Below, one piece after another: positions 1 to 8,351 of a stretch of DNA of 64,000 nucleotides; position 1 is the stretch's first letter, and each line of letters opens with the position of its first letter. The stretch covers positions 100,816 through 164,815 of the forward strand of contig NZ_SLXK01000005.1 of NCBI RefSeq assembly GCF_004341035.1, written 5' to 3'. The position numbers and the translations under genes are program-made. The notes below the pieces were generated by a model that did no database searches, had not been told where the DNA came from, and saw only the letters and a list, made by a program, of their open reading frames with translations. The DNA is from Scopulibacillus darangshiensis (GTDB taxonomy: Bacteria; Bacillota; Bacilli; Bacillales; Sporolactobacillaceae).

Positions 1-2
1 GC

Positions 3-728
3 AAGAGTGTTAAAAGCCATTTTAAAGATGCCATAAGACATGTCGGTGCGATCGTAGAAAATCCTGAAATGTACAAATTCCTGACTGGCTATCAGAACTT
101 GATCCACTATAGCAGAATGGTAAAAGATATTTCCCGGGAACGAATCAATGACATTGTTGAGCTGGTCGGGTTAAAGGATCGGATTAATGATAAGGTGAAA
201 ACCTATTCACTCGGAATGAGACAACGATTAGGTCTCGCCCAAGCGCTCTTGCACTCCCCTTCTGTACTTATTTTGGATGAACCGACCAATGGGCTTGACC
301 CGGCGGGGATCAGGGAAATTCGTCACTATATTAGACGTCTGGCAGAGGAAGAAGGGCTCGCTGTCATTGTATCAAGCCACTTATTATCAGAAATGGAGTT
401 AATGTGCGACCGCATAGGCATTATCCAAAATGGAAAGCTTGTCGGTGTGCAAAATGTTCATGATTTCGTTCAAGGCGACAGCCAAAGGCCTATCCGTTTT
501 TCAGTTGATGACGGGGATCAGGCGGCACAGATCATCCGTGAAACATTAGATTTTGAAGTCATTAACCATGACAATGATATTGTGGAAATTCAGCTGGATA
601 CCGAGCAAATTCCTATTGTCGTAGAAATCCTTGTTGAGAAAGGGATTAAGCTTTACGGTATCATCTCAGCTGCCAAAACATTGGAGGATAAATTCTTAGA
701 AGTGACAGGAGGAAGAGACATTGTCTAG
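3..728 (+). CDS. ABC transporter ATP-binding protein, C-terminal part (cut by window edge)
   Basis: The reading frame is open from the first bases, so the N-terminus with Walker A lies outside; 241 residues are visible. The first visible part matches the Q-loop-side region of bacitracin-type (BcrA/NatA-like) exporters, with the typical Ile-Val-Glu-Asn-Pro-Glu-Met and Leu-Thr-Gly-Tyr stretch. The signature YSLGMRQRLG, Walker B LILDEPTNGLD and the switch histidine in VSSHLLSEM follow, then a C-terminal regulatory extension. It would energise the membrane partner that overlaps its stop by 8 bases. The substrate (peptide antibiotic, sodium or other) cannot be told from the sequence. Confidence 0.93.
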   Translation, partial: KSVKSHFKDAIRHVGAIVENPEMYKFLTGYQNLIHYSRMVKDISRERINDIVELVGLKDRINDKVKTYSLGMRQRLGLAQALLHSPSVLILDEPTNGLDPAGIREIRHYIRRLAEEEGLAVIVSSHLLSEMELMCDRIGIIQNGKLVGVQNVHDFVQGDSQRPIRFSVDDGDQAAQIIRETLDFEVINHDNDIVEIQLDTEQIPIVVEILVEKGIKLYGIISAAKTLEDKFLEVTGGRDIV

Positions 729-1674
729 TTTTTTTCAACTCATACAAAATGAAAATATGAAAATATATCGAAAAGGCGCAAATCGGATCATGGTGCTGAT
801 GCTGCTTGGTCTCATTATTGCCGGCGGCCTCATTATTAAGTTCAGCGGGCCGGACAATACTGATGCGCATAAAGGCAATTGGAAACAAGAGCTGGTTCAA
901 GATAATAAAGATATGGAAAAGCAATTAAAAGAAATGCCGGCCCAAAGCCAAACCTATTTTAAAAAGGAAATTGCCATTAACAAATATCGCATTGCTCACA
1001 ACCTCCCTCCTGCACAAGGTGAAAACATCTGGGGATTTGTTAAAGATATGATCGGTCTTATTATGGTCATCAGCATCTTTACAATTATCGTCGTCGGAAC
1101 GAGCATATCCAGTGAATTTAACTGGGGGACAATTAAGCTGTTATTAATCCGGCCTGTGAGCAGAACATCGGTGATTTTCGCCAAATACATCTCTTCATTA
1201 ATGTTTGCAATTGGCATGCTCATTTTACTCGGTATTGTATCGTGGCTTGTAGGAGGGATCCTGTTCGGTTTCGCTGATATTTCCCAGCCATTTCTACAAT
1301 ACACTGACGGCAAAGTCACGGAAACAAGCTGGGTGATGTATGTTCTTAAGCAATATGGTTTGAATTGTGTCCAGCTCATTATGATGGCCACTCTTGCAGG
1401 GGCGATTGCGGCCATCTTCCGCAATGGTGCTTTATCAATCGGCCTGACCATTTTCCTAATGATGGCCGGCTCGACTATTACCGCGTTTCTTGCAAAATAC
1501 GACTGGGTTAAATACGTCCTTTTTGCCAATATGGACCTCTCCCAATATTTAAATGGCACACCGCTTAATGATGACATGACCCTTGGATTTTCAGTTATTG
1601 TTCTAGTTGTCTATTATGTTATCTTCATGATCTTTGGCTGGCTGTTCTTTACAAAGAGAGATATTGCCGCTTAG
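721..1674 (+). CDS. ABC-2 family transporter permease
   Basis: A 317-residue membrane protein starting at TTG, with an AGGAGG ribosome site inside the end of the ATPase gene and an 8-base overlap that indicates translational coupling. There is one hydrophobic segment near residues 25-40, an extracytoplasmic stretch rich in Lys, Gln and Asp (about 45-110), then five further membrane segments. This is the ABC-2 permease layout (BcrB/NatB-like). It carries the typical SSEFNWGTIKLLLIRPVSRT coupling region. With the upstream ATPase it forms an exporter. A strong terminator follows directly. Confidence 0.9.
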   Translation: MSSFFQLIQNENMKIYRKGANRIMVLMLLGLIIAGGLIIKFSGPDNTDAHKGNWKQELVQDNKDMEKQLKEMPAQSQTYFKKEIAINKYRIAHNLPPAQGENIWGFVKDMIGLIMVISIFTIIVVGTSISSEFNWGTIKLLLIRPVSRTSVIFAKYISSLMFAIGMLILLGIVSWLVGGILFGFADISQPFLQYTDGKVTETSWVMYVLKQYGLNCVQLIMMATLAGAIAAIFRNGALSIGLTIFLMMAGSTITAFLAKYDWVKYVLFANMDLSQYLNGTPLNDDMTLGFSVIVLVVYYVIFMIFGWLFFTKRDIAA

Positions 1675-1683
1675 AAATAAAAG

Positions 1684-1728
1684 TAAAGGGCCAGGATCGG
1701 GTCTTTAGACCCAGTCCTGGCCCTTTCA
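1684..1728 (+). terminator. Intrinsic terminator of the ABC-2 exporter operon
   Basis: A long, almost perfect inverted repeat (arms AAGGGCCAGGA...GGGTCT and AGACCC...TCCTGGCCCTT) with a TTAG loop starts seven bases after the permease stop codon. A T-rich tract follows. Confidence 0.85.
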
Positions 1729-1790
1729 TTATTTTATTATTCTCTTCAGTAGTCTAAATCCCCCGCTCTTTGCCCCTTTTAACCCCGCCT

Positions 1791-1821
1791 TGAATCAAAA
1801 GAGTACAAGGCGGCATACAAT
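1791..1821 (+). promoter_or_regulatory. Candidate forespore (sigma-G/F type) promoter
   Basis: TGAATC (1791-1796), a 17-base spacer and CATACAA (1814-1820) resemble the sigma-G consensus TGAATA-N17/18-CATACTA. It sits about 30 bases ahead of a YjcZ-type micro-gene, which fits sporulation expression. CATACAAT also resembles a sigma-E -10, so which sporulation sigma acts is open. Confidence 0.45.
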
Positions 1822-1849
1822 GTATAAAAAGATTAAAGGAGCGGGTATT

Positions 1850-1918
1850 ATGGGGACATTCATTATTATTTTGGTGCTGTTTATTTTGTTAGTGATTGTC
1901 GGTGCTATTCTATTCTAA
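1850..1918 (+). CDS. YjcZ-type sporulation micro-protein, 22 aa
   Basis: A 22-codon gene with a good ribosome site (AAAGGAG, 8 bases before ATG). The product is one hydrophobic helix, starting MGTF and containing ILVLFILLVIVGAI. That core nearly repeats the C-terminal helix of the 45-aa YjcZ protein at 48797-48934 (VVLFILLIIVGAA), but the Gly/Cys-rich head is missing. YjcZ proteins are very small sporulation proteins of Bacillales of unknown mechanism. A sporulation-type promoter lies upstream. Such genes are often missed by automatic annotation. Confidence 0.7.
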   Translation: MGTFIIILVLFILLVIVGAILF

Positions 1919-1942
1919 GTATCCTAAAGCCGGGAATCATTT

Positions 1943-2395
1943 TTACAGCGACTTCTTCAAACCGAGGATCGTGCCAACATGCATGGCTTCGTGCGTCGGT
2001 GCAAAGGCGATCATTTCTTTGACAGTCTCCATCCCTTTCAATGGCGTAACTAGCTTTTCCTCCAATCGGCCTGTTAACACTTCCTCCAGTTTCATGGGCT
2101 GTGCTTCAAGTTTGCCGCGCAACTCTGTCAATGTCGGCGGTGCATCCTCCCAATCAGCAGGACTTGTCCCCTTATTAAAATATGCCACGTAGGAATCGGG
2201 AACGGATGAGGGTTCGCCTGCCAAAGATAATAACAGCCTGTCATGGATAACCAAAATATGCCCAAGATTCCAGCGAATATTATTCGAAAACCCTTCCCTC
2301 ATTTTGTCGGCTTCTTCTTCTGTTGTCTCATCAAGGATTGCTAATGTTCGATTCCGCCAGAAATTCAATTGCTTAAATAATAATGCCTCGTTCAT
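1943..2395 (-). CDS. DinB/YfiT-like four-helix metalloprotein
   Basis: A 150-residue protein of the DinB superfamily. His in the NLGHIL motif and His in HEAMH near the C-terminus are at positions where this family binds a divalent metal. The start is the ATG at 2395, because AGGGGAGGAATT precedes it at good distance. Bacillus relatives include DNA-damage-induced proteins and bacillithiol-dependent transferases. Which activity applies here is unknown. It is a single gene, convergent with the YjcZ gene, and the two stops are 24 bases apart without a clear terminator. Confidence 0.8.
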   Translation of the reverse strand: MNEALLFKQLNFWRNRTLAILDETTEEEADKMREGFSNNIRWNLGHILVIHDRLLLSLAGEPSSVPDSYVAYFNKGTSPADWEDAPPTLTELRGKLEAQPMKLEEVLTGRLEEKLVTPLKGMETVKEMIAFAPTHEAMHVGTILGLKKSL

Positions 2396-2587
2396 TTTAA
2401 TTCCTCCCCTAATATAACTTAACTTCATTCTATCAATCTCTATGCTAAGTTACATGTTCTATGCCTTAAACCGCAACATCTCTTTTTATGAAAAAGCTCC
2501 ATGTACAACATAATAAGCAATAAGCATACATATGGAGAACCCCATAGTCATATCAGGAAATGGGGCGTTTATTGTTCATTCACTTTT

Positions 2588-3520
2588 TTAAGATCCTATA
2601 CTAGTTTTCCCAACATCGGTTCCTGTTAATTCAAGCTGATTTCTTAATTCATTTGAAACATGATGAATAACTTTATCGTTTACAATATAATACCATAATC
2701 CATCTATGATCTTCCCGCTGCCGTCTAAGTGCAGTGATTCAACACTTTGAAGGGCATCTTTATCGTTTTGATATATGGCTTTCATGTCATTGAGAGTGAG
2801 GTTGGTCTTAACATTATCACCTATAATATTTAGGACATCCGGCAAATCTTTTAAACCTGAGAGGCTTAATTCTTTTTCTGCTACGGCTTGTATGACATCC
2901 CTCTGCCTTGCTTCCCTGCCGATATCTCCGCGCGGGTCCTGCTTTCTCATTCTCACATAGGCAAGCGCCCGCTTGCCATCCAATTGATTTTCACCCTTTT
3001 GGAAGCTGTAGCCGCCGTAACTAAACGAAAAATCACTGTTTACTGTGACACCGCCCACGGCATCAATGAGATCTTCGAGACCTTCCATATTTATTTTGAC
3101 ATAATAATCAATCGGAATATGGAATAAATTTTCAACCGTTTTAACCGATAAATCGGCCCCGCCATAAGCATAAGCAGCATTAATTTTATCCATTCCCTCT
3201 CTGCCGGGAATCGTTGTTCTGGTATCGCGGGGTATGCTTAATATTTTCACAGACTTTTTCTGCGGGTTAACCGTAACGACCAGCATGGCATCCGACCTGC
3301 CCGTATCATGTTTGCGTTGGTCAACACCGAGCAGCAGGAAGGAAATTGGTTTTGCCGGTTCTATATGTTTTTCTTTTTGTCCAGGATCTTGATCCTTTAA
3401 CGGTTCATTCATTGACTTAACCGTTTTTCCCAGTGAATGATACATATAATAAGCATATCCCGTTGTTCCAAATATCAATAAGCCTATGATCACAGCCCCA
3501 ATAATGATAATCTTTTTCAC
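2588..3520 (-). CDS. LytR-CpsA-Psr (LCP) cell-wall glycopolymer ligase
   Basis: A 310-residue protein with an N-terminal membrane anchor (residues 3-25) and an extracellular LCP domain from about residue 60. Visible hallmarks are SIPRDTR, DKINAAYAYGG, the Asp-rich LLLGVDQRKHDTGRSD and the distal YVRMRKQDPRGDIGR arginine motif that binds the polyprenyl pyrophosphate substrate. LCP enzymes transfer wall teichoic acid or other anionic polymers from undecaprenyl phosphate to peptidoglycan. It is a single gene. A weak hairpin (CCCCAT/ATGGGG, 2540-2565) beyond the stop may end the transcript. Confidence 0.93.
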   Translation of the reverse strand: MKKIIIIGAVIIGLLIFGTTGYAYYMYHSLGKTVKSMNEPLKDQDPGQKEKHIEPAKPISFLLLGVDQRKHDTGRSDAMLVVTVNPQKKSVKILSIPRDTRTTIPGREGMDKINAAYAYGGADLSVKTVENLFHIPIDYYVKINMEGLEDLIDAVGGVTVNSDFSFSYGGYSFQKGENQLDGKRALAYVRMRKQDPRGDIGREARQRDVIQAVAEKELSLSGLKDLPDVLNIIGDNVKTNLTLNDMKAIYQNDKDALQSVESLHLDGSGKIIDGLWYYIVNDKVIHHVSNELRNQLELTGTDVGKTSIGS

Positions 3521-3717
3521 GTAAAAATCCCTTTCATTTAATATATTTATTTAAAGGTGTCAAACAGTTCCGACATATAAGCTTCGGCATTTTTTGCTAT
3601 TTAACGACTGTCGGGGGTTTATCCCTTATCCCTAATAACCATCATAAAAATTAATCATGAGAAAAGGGTTACAAAAAAGAAACAATGTCGAACAAGAAAA
3701 GACATTAAAAACAAAAA

Positions 3718-3751
3718 AGCCGCATACAGATGACGCCTCATGCGGTTTTTC
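3718..3751 (-). terminator. Terminator of the bceAB-like operon
   Basis: CCGCAT (3720-3725) pairs with ATGCGG (3740-3745). A T-run follows on the minus strand, immediately after the permease stop codon. Confidence 0.7.
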
Positions 3752-3759
3752 CGGTTGTT

Positions 3760-5685
3760 TTACTTCCCTTGGGTTACGAGCTTGAAATAGGAATTCACCG
3801 TTAGGAAATAATACATGATATAGATGACCGTGTAGACCCCCATACTAATGAGGACCGGGGCAAGGATATTTCTGCCCATAAGGTCAGACAATGCTGATAA
3901 GGCAAACGCGCTGTGCAGGATGCCAATGCCGAGTGGCATGCTAAAGATAAATAGCATTTGTTTTGCAATAGAATGTCTGATTTCCTTTTTTGTGACACCG
4001 ATTTTCTTTAAAATATCATAGCGCTCTTTGTCCGCGGCTGCTTCCGTTAACTGTTTGAAGTAGATAATGCTTCCGGTTGCAAGCAAGAACACTAATCCAA
4101 GGAAGGCGCCAAGAAACATTAACATCCCGTTGCCAGCCATCATATCCTTATACGGTCTATAAAAATCGGTAAACTCAGCTTTCTTAGGTAATATGCTTGC
4201 AAGCCTTTTCGTTAATTCTGCAGAGTCTGTATCATTTTTGACTTGCCATTGCTTAATTGTTTGCACCTGTCCGGATCGGACCAGCTTTTGGAAGAGCTGA
4301 TCACTCACCACAACAGGAAATCCTGCTAAATTGCTATTGATAACATTATAGTCCTTGAAACCGACAAAATGCAGCTTCTCTCTTCCATCATTTGTCTTGA
4401 TATCAAGCGTTTTTCCTCTGTAATGAGGTGAGAAGGTTTTACTGTATTGATTGTCCAGTGCAACCGCAGCATCACCTTTTAAATGCAGCGAACCTTTCTG
4501 ACCCAGCGTTTTCGCCAACTGATTAAAGGCTGAATTTGAAAGGAACGTAGATCTTTTCCTATCCATAAAATACCCATTCGGTGCTTTATCCCAGTCTATA
4601 TTAATTTCTTGTTTTATCACTTTGGTCGAATACAAACTGGCAGGCTGGTGGTCACTCTGATGATTAATAATCCCGTGAACCTTTTGATCCAATGGTTTTC
4701 CTTGAGATATATAAGCATAGCTGAAAGGGTTCATGGCGTTTGAAAGCTGCTTGGCGTTATAAAACATACTATAGCTCGTGCCAATTGCACAAAGCGTTAC
4801 GGCGCTGAGCAGTGCGATGATCGTCAGAATTCGGGCGTTGCCCTTTATCCGGTATAACAGCTGTGATGTGCCGATAATATTTATCCCTTTATAATATTGA
4901 CTTCTATTTTTCTTTGAAAGCTTAATCATATAAATGGTCAAGGATCTGAACAATAAAAAAGTCCCAAGCGTGACGCTTGCCAGAATAATAAGTGCCGTCA
5001 TCAATATATTGCTTAACCATAGCTTCGATGTCAGTGTTTGGGTTGAGATGAAGTAACCTGCGGCAAGGAAAATAATGGCTAACAAAGCAGCAAAGACTGA
5101 AGCCTTCGGTGCAGACTCGCCTTTTTTCTCAGCATGGAACAGGTCAATAAGTTTGAAACGATAAATCAATCTGTAACCTTCAAATGAGGTAATCAAGATA
5201 ATAATGGCAAACACAATCACAGTTTCAAGGATGGCTTTTCCTGAAATCATAAACGCCACATCGACAGCAAATCCCATCATTTTCATCAGCAGCATGACAA
5301 AGAATTTCGATAGCAGCGTGCCGAGGACCACCCCGATAATAAGGGCGAAGAGCCCCATGACAAAATTCTCATAAAACAGCATTTTACCAATTTGCCTTTT
5401 TCTAACTCCCAATAATGAATAAAGAGCAACCTCTTTTTTGCGCCGGCGGGTGAAAAACGCATTGGAATACCATATAAAAATCCCTACAAAGATGATTAAA
5501 ACAATTGAAGCGCCTTTAAAAGCGGTGCTGATCTTCATTGTAGAAGCCTCGGCAACCTGGTCATTGTATTGCAAAGATACAAAAGTGAAGAAGATGACAA
5601 TGCTGAAAATCATTGAAGCAAAATAGAGAAAATAGTTATAAAAGTTTCTTTTTATATTTTTCCTCGCGATACTAAATAAGGTCAT
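3760..5685 (-). CDS. BceB-type ABC transporter permease
   Basis: A 641-residue permease with the layout of Bce-type peptide-antibiotic detoxification and sensing transporters. N-terminal helices are followed by an FtsX-like block (the RRRKKEVALYSLLGVRK coupling region), more helices, a large extracellular domain at about residues 305-515, and three C-terminal helices. The start is ATG 5685, because GGGAGGTGG lies 7 bases upstream; it overlaps the ATPase gene by 14 bases. Such permeases sense cell-wall-active peptides and signal to the intramembrane kinase encoded upstream. The actual peptide is not predictable. Confidence 0.92.
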   Translation of the reverse strand: MTLFSIARKNIKRNFYNYFLYFASMIFSIVIFFTFVSLQYNDQVAEASTMKISTAFKGASIVLIIFVGIFIWYSNAFFTRRRKKEVALYSLLGVRKRQIGKMLFYENFVMGLFALIIGVVLGTLLSKFFVMLLMKMMGFAVDVAFMISGKAILETVIVFAIIILITSFEGYRLIYRFKLIDLFHAEKKGESAPKASVFAALLAIIFLAAGYFISTQTLTSKLWLSNILMTALIILASVTLGTFLLFRSLTIYMIKLSKKNRSQYYKGINIIGTSQLLYRIKGNARILTIIALLSAVTLCAIGTSYSMFYNAKQLSNAMNPFSYAYISQGKPLDQKVHGIINHQSDHQPASLYSTKVIKQEINIDWDKAPNGYFMDRKRSTFLSNSAFNQLAKTLGQKGSLHLKGDAAVALDNQYSKTFSPHYRGKTLDIKTNDGREKLHFVGFKDYNVINSNLAGFPVVVSDQLFQKLVRSGQVQTIKQWQVKNDTDSAELTKRLASILPKKAEFTDFYRPYKDMMAGNGMLMFLGAFLGLVFLLATGSIIYFKQLTEAAADKERYDILKKIGVTKKEIRHSIAKQMLFIFSMPLGIGILHSAFALSALSDLMGRNILAPVLISMGVYTVIYIMYYFLTVNSYFKLVTQGK

Positions 5686-6439
5686 CCATGCCACCTCCCA
5701 AGGCCGACAAAACATCCAAGATTTTTTGAAAATAATCCTTTCTGGAGGTCTGCCCCTTTACTAACTCAGTAAACATGGCACCGTCTTTAATAAATAGCAC
5801 CCGGCTGCAAAAGCTTGCCGCAAAAGCGTCATGCGTGACCATCATGATTGTCGCATGTTCCCTTTCGTTCAACTGGCTAAGGCTTTGCAAAAGCGCTGTT
5901 GCCGATTTTGAATCCAGTGCTCCCGTTGGCTCATCGGCAAAAATAAGGCTTGGACCGGCAATAATTGCACGGGATGCTGCTGTTCTTTGCTTTTGGCCGC
6001 CGGATACCTGGTAAGGGAACTTGGCTAGGATCTCCTCAATCCCAATTTTATGGGCAATATTCTTTACCCTACGATCGATTTCTTTAGCACTAACCTTTGC
6101 AAGAGCTAAAGGCAAGACAATATTTTCTTCTATGGTCAGCGTGTCAAGCAAGTTGTAATCTTGGAAGATAAATCCCAGCTTGTTTCTTCTGAATGAAGAC
6201 AACTGGTCCTCTTTCAAATTGTCAATTCGGCTGCCGTCGATAAAAATACTGCCGGCGGTCGGCTGATCGATCGTTGATAATATATTCAGCAGCGTGGTCT
6301 TTCCTGAGCCCGAAGGCCCCATCACACCGACAAATTCACCTTCCTTAATCTCCAAATCAATATCATCCAAAGCTGTAAACACATTCCCTTTTTGGCCGAA
6401 GACCTTTTTCACATGCTGGGCTTGTAACATGGCTTTCAT
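5672..6439 (-). CDS. BceA-type ABC transporter ATP-binding protein
   Basis: A 255-residue ATPase of the MacB/LolD/BceA group. It has Walker A GPSGSGKTT, the Q-loop in FIFQDYNLLDTLT, signature VSGGQKQR, Walker B LIFADEPTGALD and the H-loop in MMVTHD. It has an AGGAGG ribosome site. It is the first gene of a two-gene operon with the BceB-type permease. The operator-like palindrome upstream matches the response regulator encoded next to it, so the pair is probably induced by its own two-component system. Confidence 0.93.
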   Translation of the reverse strand: MKAMLQAQHVKKVFGQKGNVFTALDDIDLEIKEGEFVGVMGPSGSGKTTLLNILSTIDQPTAGSIFIDGSRIDNLKEDQLSSFRRNKLGFIFQDYNLLDTLTIEENIVLPLALAKVSAKEIDRRVKNIAHKIGIEEILAKFPYQVSGGQKQRTAASRAIIAGPSLIFADEPTGALDSKSATALLQSLSQLNEREHATIMMVTHDAFAASFCSRVLFIKDGAMFTELVKGQTSRKDYFQKILDVLSALGGGMDDLI

Positions 6440-6541
6440 TTATGACTCCTCCTAAAATGAGTGTTAATCATGATAATACTTATAGATTTTTACTACGCTT
6501 TTCATTTTAGTTCATGCCATTTGCCCATTCCATTTCATAAC

Positions 6542-6578
6542 CTTACAAATGGGTGTTTTAACCTTACAGATTTGTAAG
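6542..6578 (-). promoter_or_regulatory. BceR-type operator upstream of bceA-like gene
   Basis: A perfect inverted repeat CTTACA-GATT-TGTAAG at 6563-6578 matches the TnACA-N4-TGTAA type recognised by Bce/Psd response regulators. A second half site (CTTACA, 6542-6547) lies about 15 bases nearer the gene. The main site ends 124 bases upstream of the bceA-like start codon. Confidence 0.7.
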
Positions 6579-6594
6579 CCAAAGAGGGAACAAT

Positions 6595-7629
6595 TTATTT
6601 AGCCACTTGGTAAAAGTCAAGTGCTTTCGGAAAATGGATGGTGACGGTGGTTCCTTCCCCTTCCTCAGATATAATGGTTAGCTCATGCCCAAGCTTCCGA
6701 GCAAGCTTTTTCGAGAGATACAGTCCCATCCCTGTGGAATGGGCAAACTTCCTGCCTAGGGCACCAGTAAACCCCTTTTCAAACACCCTGCCGATGTCCT
6801 CGGTTTTGATCCCAATCCCGTTATCCTTAATGGCAAGCCGGATTTCACTGCCATTTTCTTCGGCAATGAATTGAATCTTCCCGCTTTGATCGGTGTATTT
6901 TATTGCATTAATGATGATTTGATCGATGATGAACGCCAGCCACTTCTTATCACTCAAAACAGTTTTATCGACATTTTCCAAATCGACATTTATCTTTTTG
7001 CTGATAAACATTTTGGCATGTTTCTTAATGCTTGCCTTGACAATAGCATCAAGCATAAATTCACTTATAAAATAATCCTTGGAAAACGTGTCAACTCTTG
7101 AATAATACAACGCCTGCTCCACGTATTGATCAATTTTAGCCAATTCATCTTCAAGCTTGTCCAGCGCTTCTTCCGGCGATCTCCCACTGTGATGTTTGAT
7201 CATCATCTTACTTGCCGAAATAGGTGTTTTGATATCATGAACCCAGGATATGATAAACTCCTGATTTTCGACTTTTTCGTTATGTAATCCTTGGATTTGA
7301 GTTAACTGCTCCTGATAAATACGTATTAAAACTTGATGTATTAAAGCTTGTTCATGGGTCAGCGGCTCAGGCAATGCCGCGGGAACTTCAACAGGGAGAT
7401 CATTGTTGGTCAAATCCTGAAGTTCAGCTACATATTTTCTTCGCCTGAAAAAGCCCAGCAGTAAATAAATAAAGAAAAAGACAATGGTGACGGTATTGAA
7501 ATAAATGATATTGCCCAGACCGGTGCTGAAATGAGGATCAAGATAGACAACGAGAGAAATGAAAACCATCATAATGACATAGAAAAGAATAAGATATTGC
7601 CGGTCCTTGAGAAACTGCGATAGTCTCAT
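6595..7629 (-). CDS. Intramembrane-sensing histidine kinase, BceS-like
   Basis: A 344-residue kinase. Two N-terminal membrane helices (about residues 12-32 and 38-60) are joined by a very short loop, so there is no real sensor domain, which is the mark of intramembrane kinases dependent on a Bce-type transporter. The phospho-acceptor His is in SWVHDIKTPISASKMM. The N box (IINAIKYTDQ) and G boxes (DNGIGI, STGMGLYLSKKLA) are present. It overlaps the regulator gene by 4 bases. It should phosphorylate the BceR-like regulator when the transporter meets its peptide. Confidence 0.93.
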   Translation of the reverse strand: MRLSQFLKDRQYLILFYVIMMVFISLVVYLDPHFSTGLGNIIYFNTVTIVFFFIYLLLGFFRRRKYVAELQDLTNNDLPVEVPAALPEPLTHEQALIHQVLIRIYQEQLTQIQGLHNEKVENQEFIISWVHDIKTPISASKMMIKHHSGRSPEEALDKLEDELAKIDQYVEQALYYSRVDTFSKDYFISEFMLDAIVKASIKKHAKMFISKKINVDLENVDKTVLSDKKWLAFIIDQIIINAIKYTDQSGKIQFIAEENGSEIRLAIKDNGIGIKTEDIGRVFEKGFTGALGRKFAHSTGMGLYLSKKLARKLGHELTIISEEGEGTTVTIHFPKALDFYQVAK

Positions 7630-8300
7630 AATATAATGTATCCTTGCCCTTTTTTCGTTTGAATAAAGTCTTTTAACCCCGCCTCAGTCAGCTTCTTTCT
7701 GATTCTGACGACATTAACGGTCAATGTATTTTCATCAACAAAACTTTCATCCTCCCATAAACTCCTCATGATATTATCACGGGTGACCACTTTCCCGGCA
7801 TTCTTCATCAATAAGTACATGATTTTAAATTCATTTTTGGTTAATTCAATATGCCCGTTGTTATAAAGCAGGGTACTGTCCTTCAAATTTAATATCGCAC
7901 CGCCCCATTCAATGACACTTGCCACCGTGTCAGTGTAAGAGTATGTCCGTCTCAGCATGGCATTAATTTTAGCCATGAGCACATCCGTATCAATTGGTTT
8001 TTGAATAAAATCGTCCCCGCCCATATTCATCGCCATAATCATATCCATCGGCGTATCCCTAGATGAAAGGAAGATAATCGGCACCTTGGAGACCTCCCTA
8101 ATCTTTTGACACAAGTAGAATCCGTCAAATTCGGGCAGATTAATATCCATTAATACGAGATGCGGCTGACAATCAATGAAGGACTTAAAGACATCGTGAA
8201 ATGAATGAGGCAAATATCCCTCAAACCCCCACTTTTTTATATTGTCAAAAATAATGTCTCTCATTGTATCATCATCTTCAACAAGAAAGATTTTAAACAC
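7626..8300 (-). CDS. OmpR-type response regulator, BceR-like
   Basis: A 224-residue protein with a receiver domain (acidic pocket EDDD, phospho-acceptor Asp in LVLMDINLPEFDG, switch Lys in FIQKPID) and a C-terminal winged helix with NEFKIMYLLM. I choose the GTG at 8300, because GGAGG lies 8 bases before it. A GTG nine bases further upstream would overlap that ribosome site. It is the first gene of the regulator-kinase pair and divides the locus into bceRS and bceAB, as in Bacillus. It probably binds the CTTACA palindrome at 6563-6578. Confidence 0.93.
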   Translation of the reverse strand: MFKIFLVEDDDTMRDIIFDNIKKWGFEGYLPHSFHDVFKSFIDCQPHLVLMDINLPEFDGFYLCQKIREVSKVPIIFLSSRDTPMDMIMAMNMGGDDFIQKPIDTDVLMAKINAMLRRTYSYTDTVASVIEWGGAILNLKDSTLLYNNGHIELTKNEFKIMYLLMKNAGKVVTRDNIMRSLWEDESFVDENTLTVNVVRIRKKLTEAGLKDFIQTKKGQGYIIL

Positions 8301-8317
8301 TTCTTGCACCTCCCTGC

Positions 8318-8347
8318 AAAAAAAGCCTGCCGGGACGAAAGGCAGGC
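8318..8347 (-). terminator. Terminator of the Uma2 gene
   Basis: Read on the minus strand, GCCTGCC pairs with GGCAGGC (8325-8331 and 8341-8347), followed by seven T. It lies 18 bases upstream of the response-regulator start, so the bceRS promoter must lie in the Uma2 gene or within a very short stretch. Confidence 0.8.
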
Positions 8348-8351
8348 ATAT

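Noticed and set aside
996..1577. 193-codon antisense frame inside the ABC permease gene
   Set aside because: No ribosome site or plausible protein features; shadow of the real gene. The same holds for other long antisense frames in ltaS, fumC and rocG.
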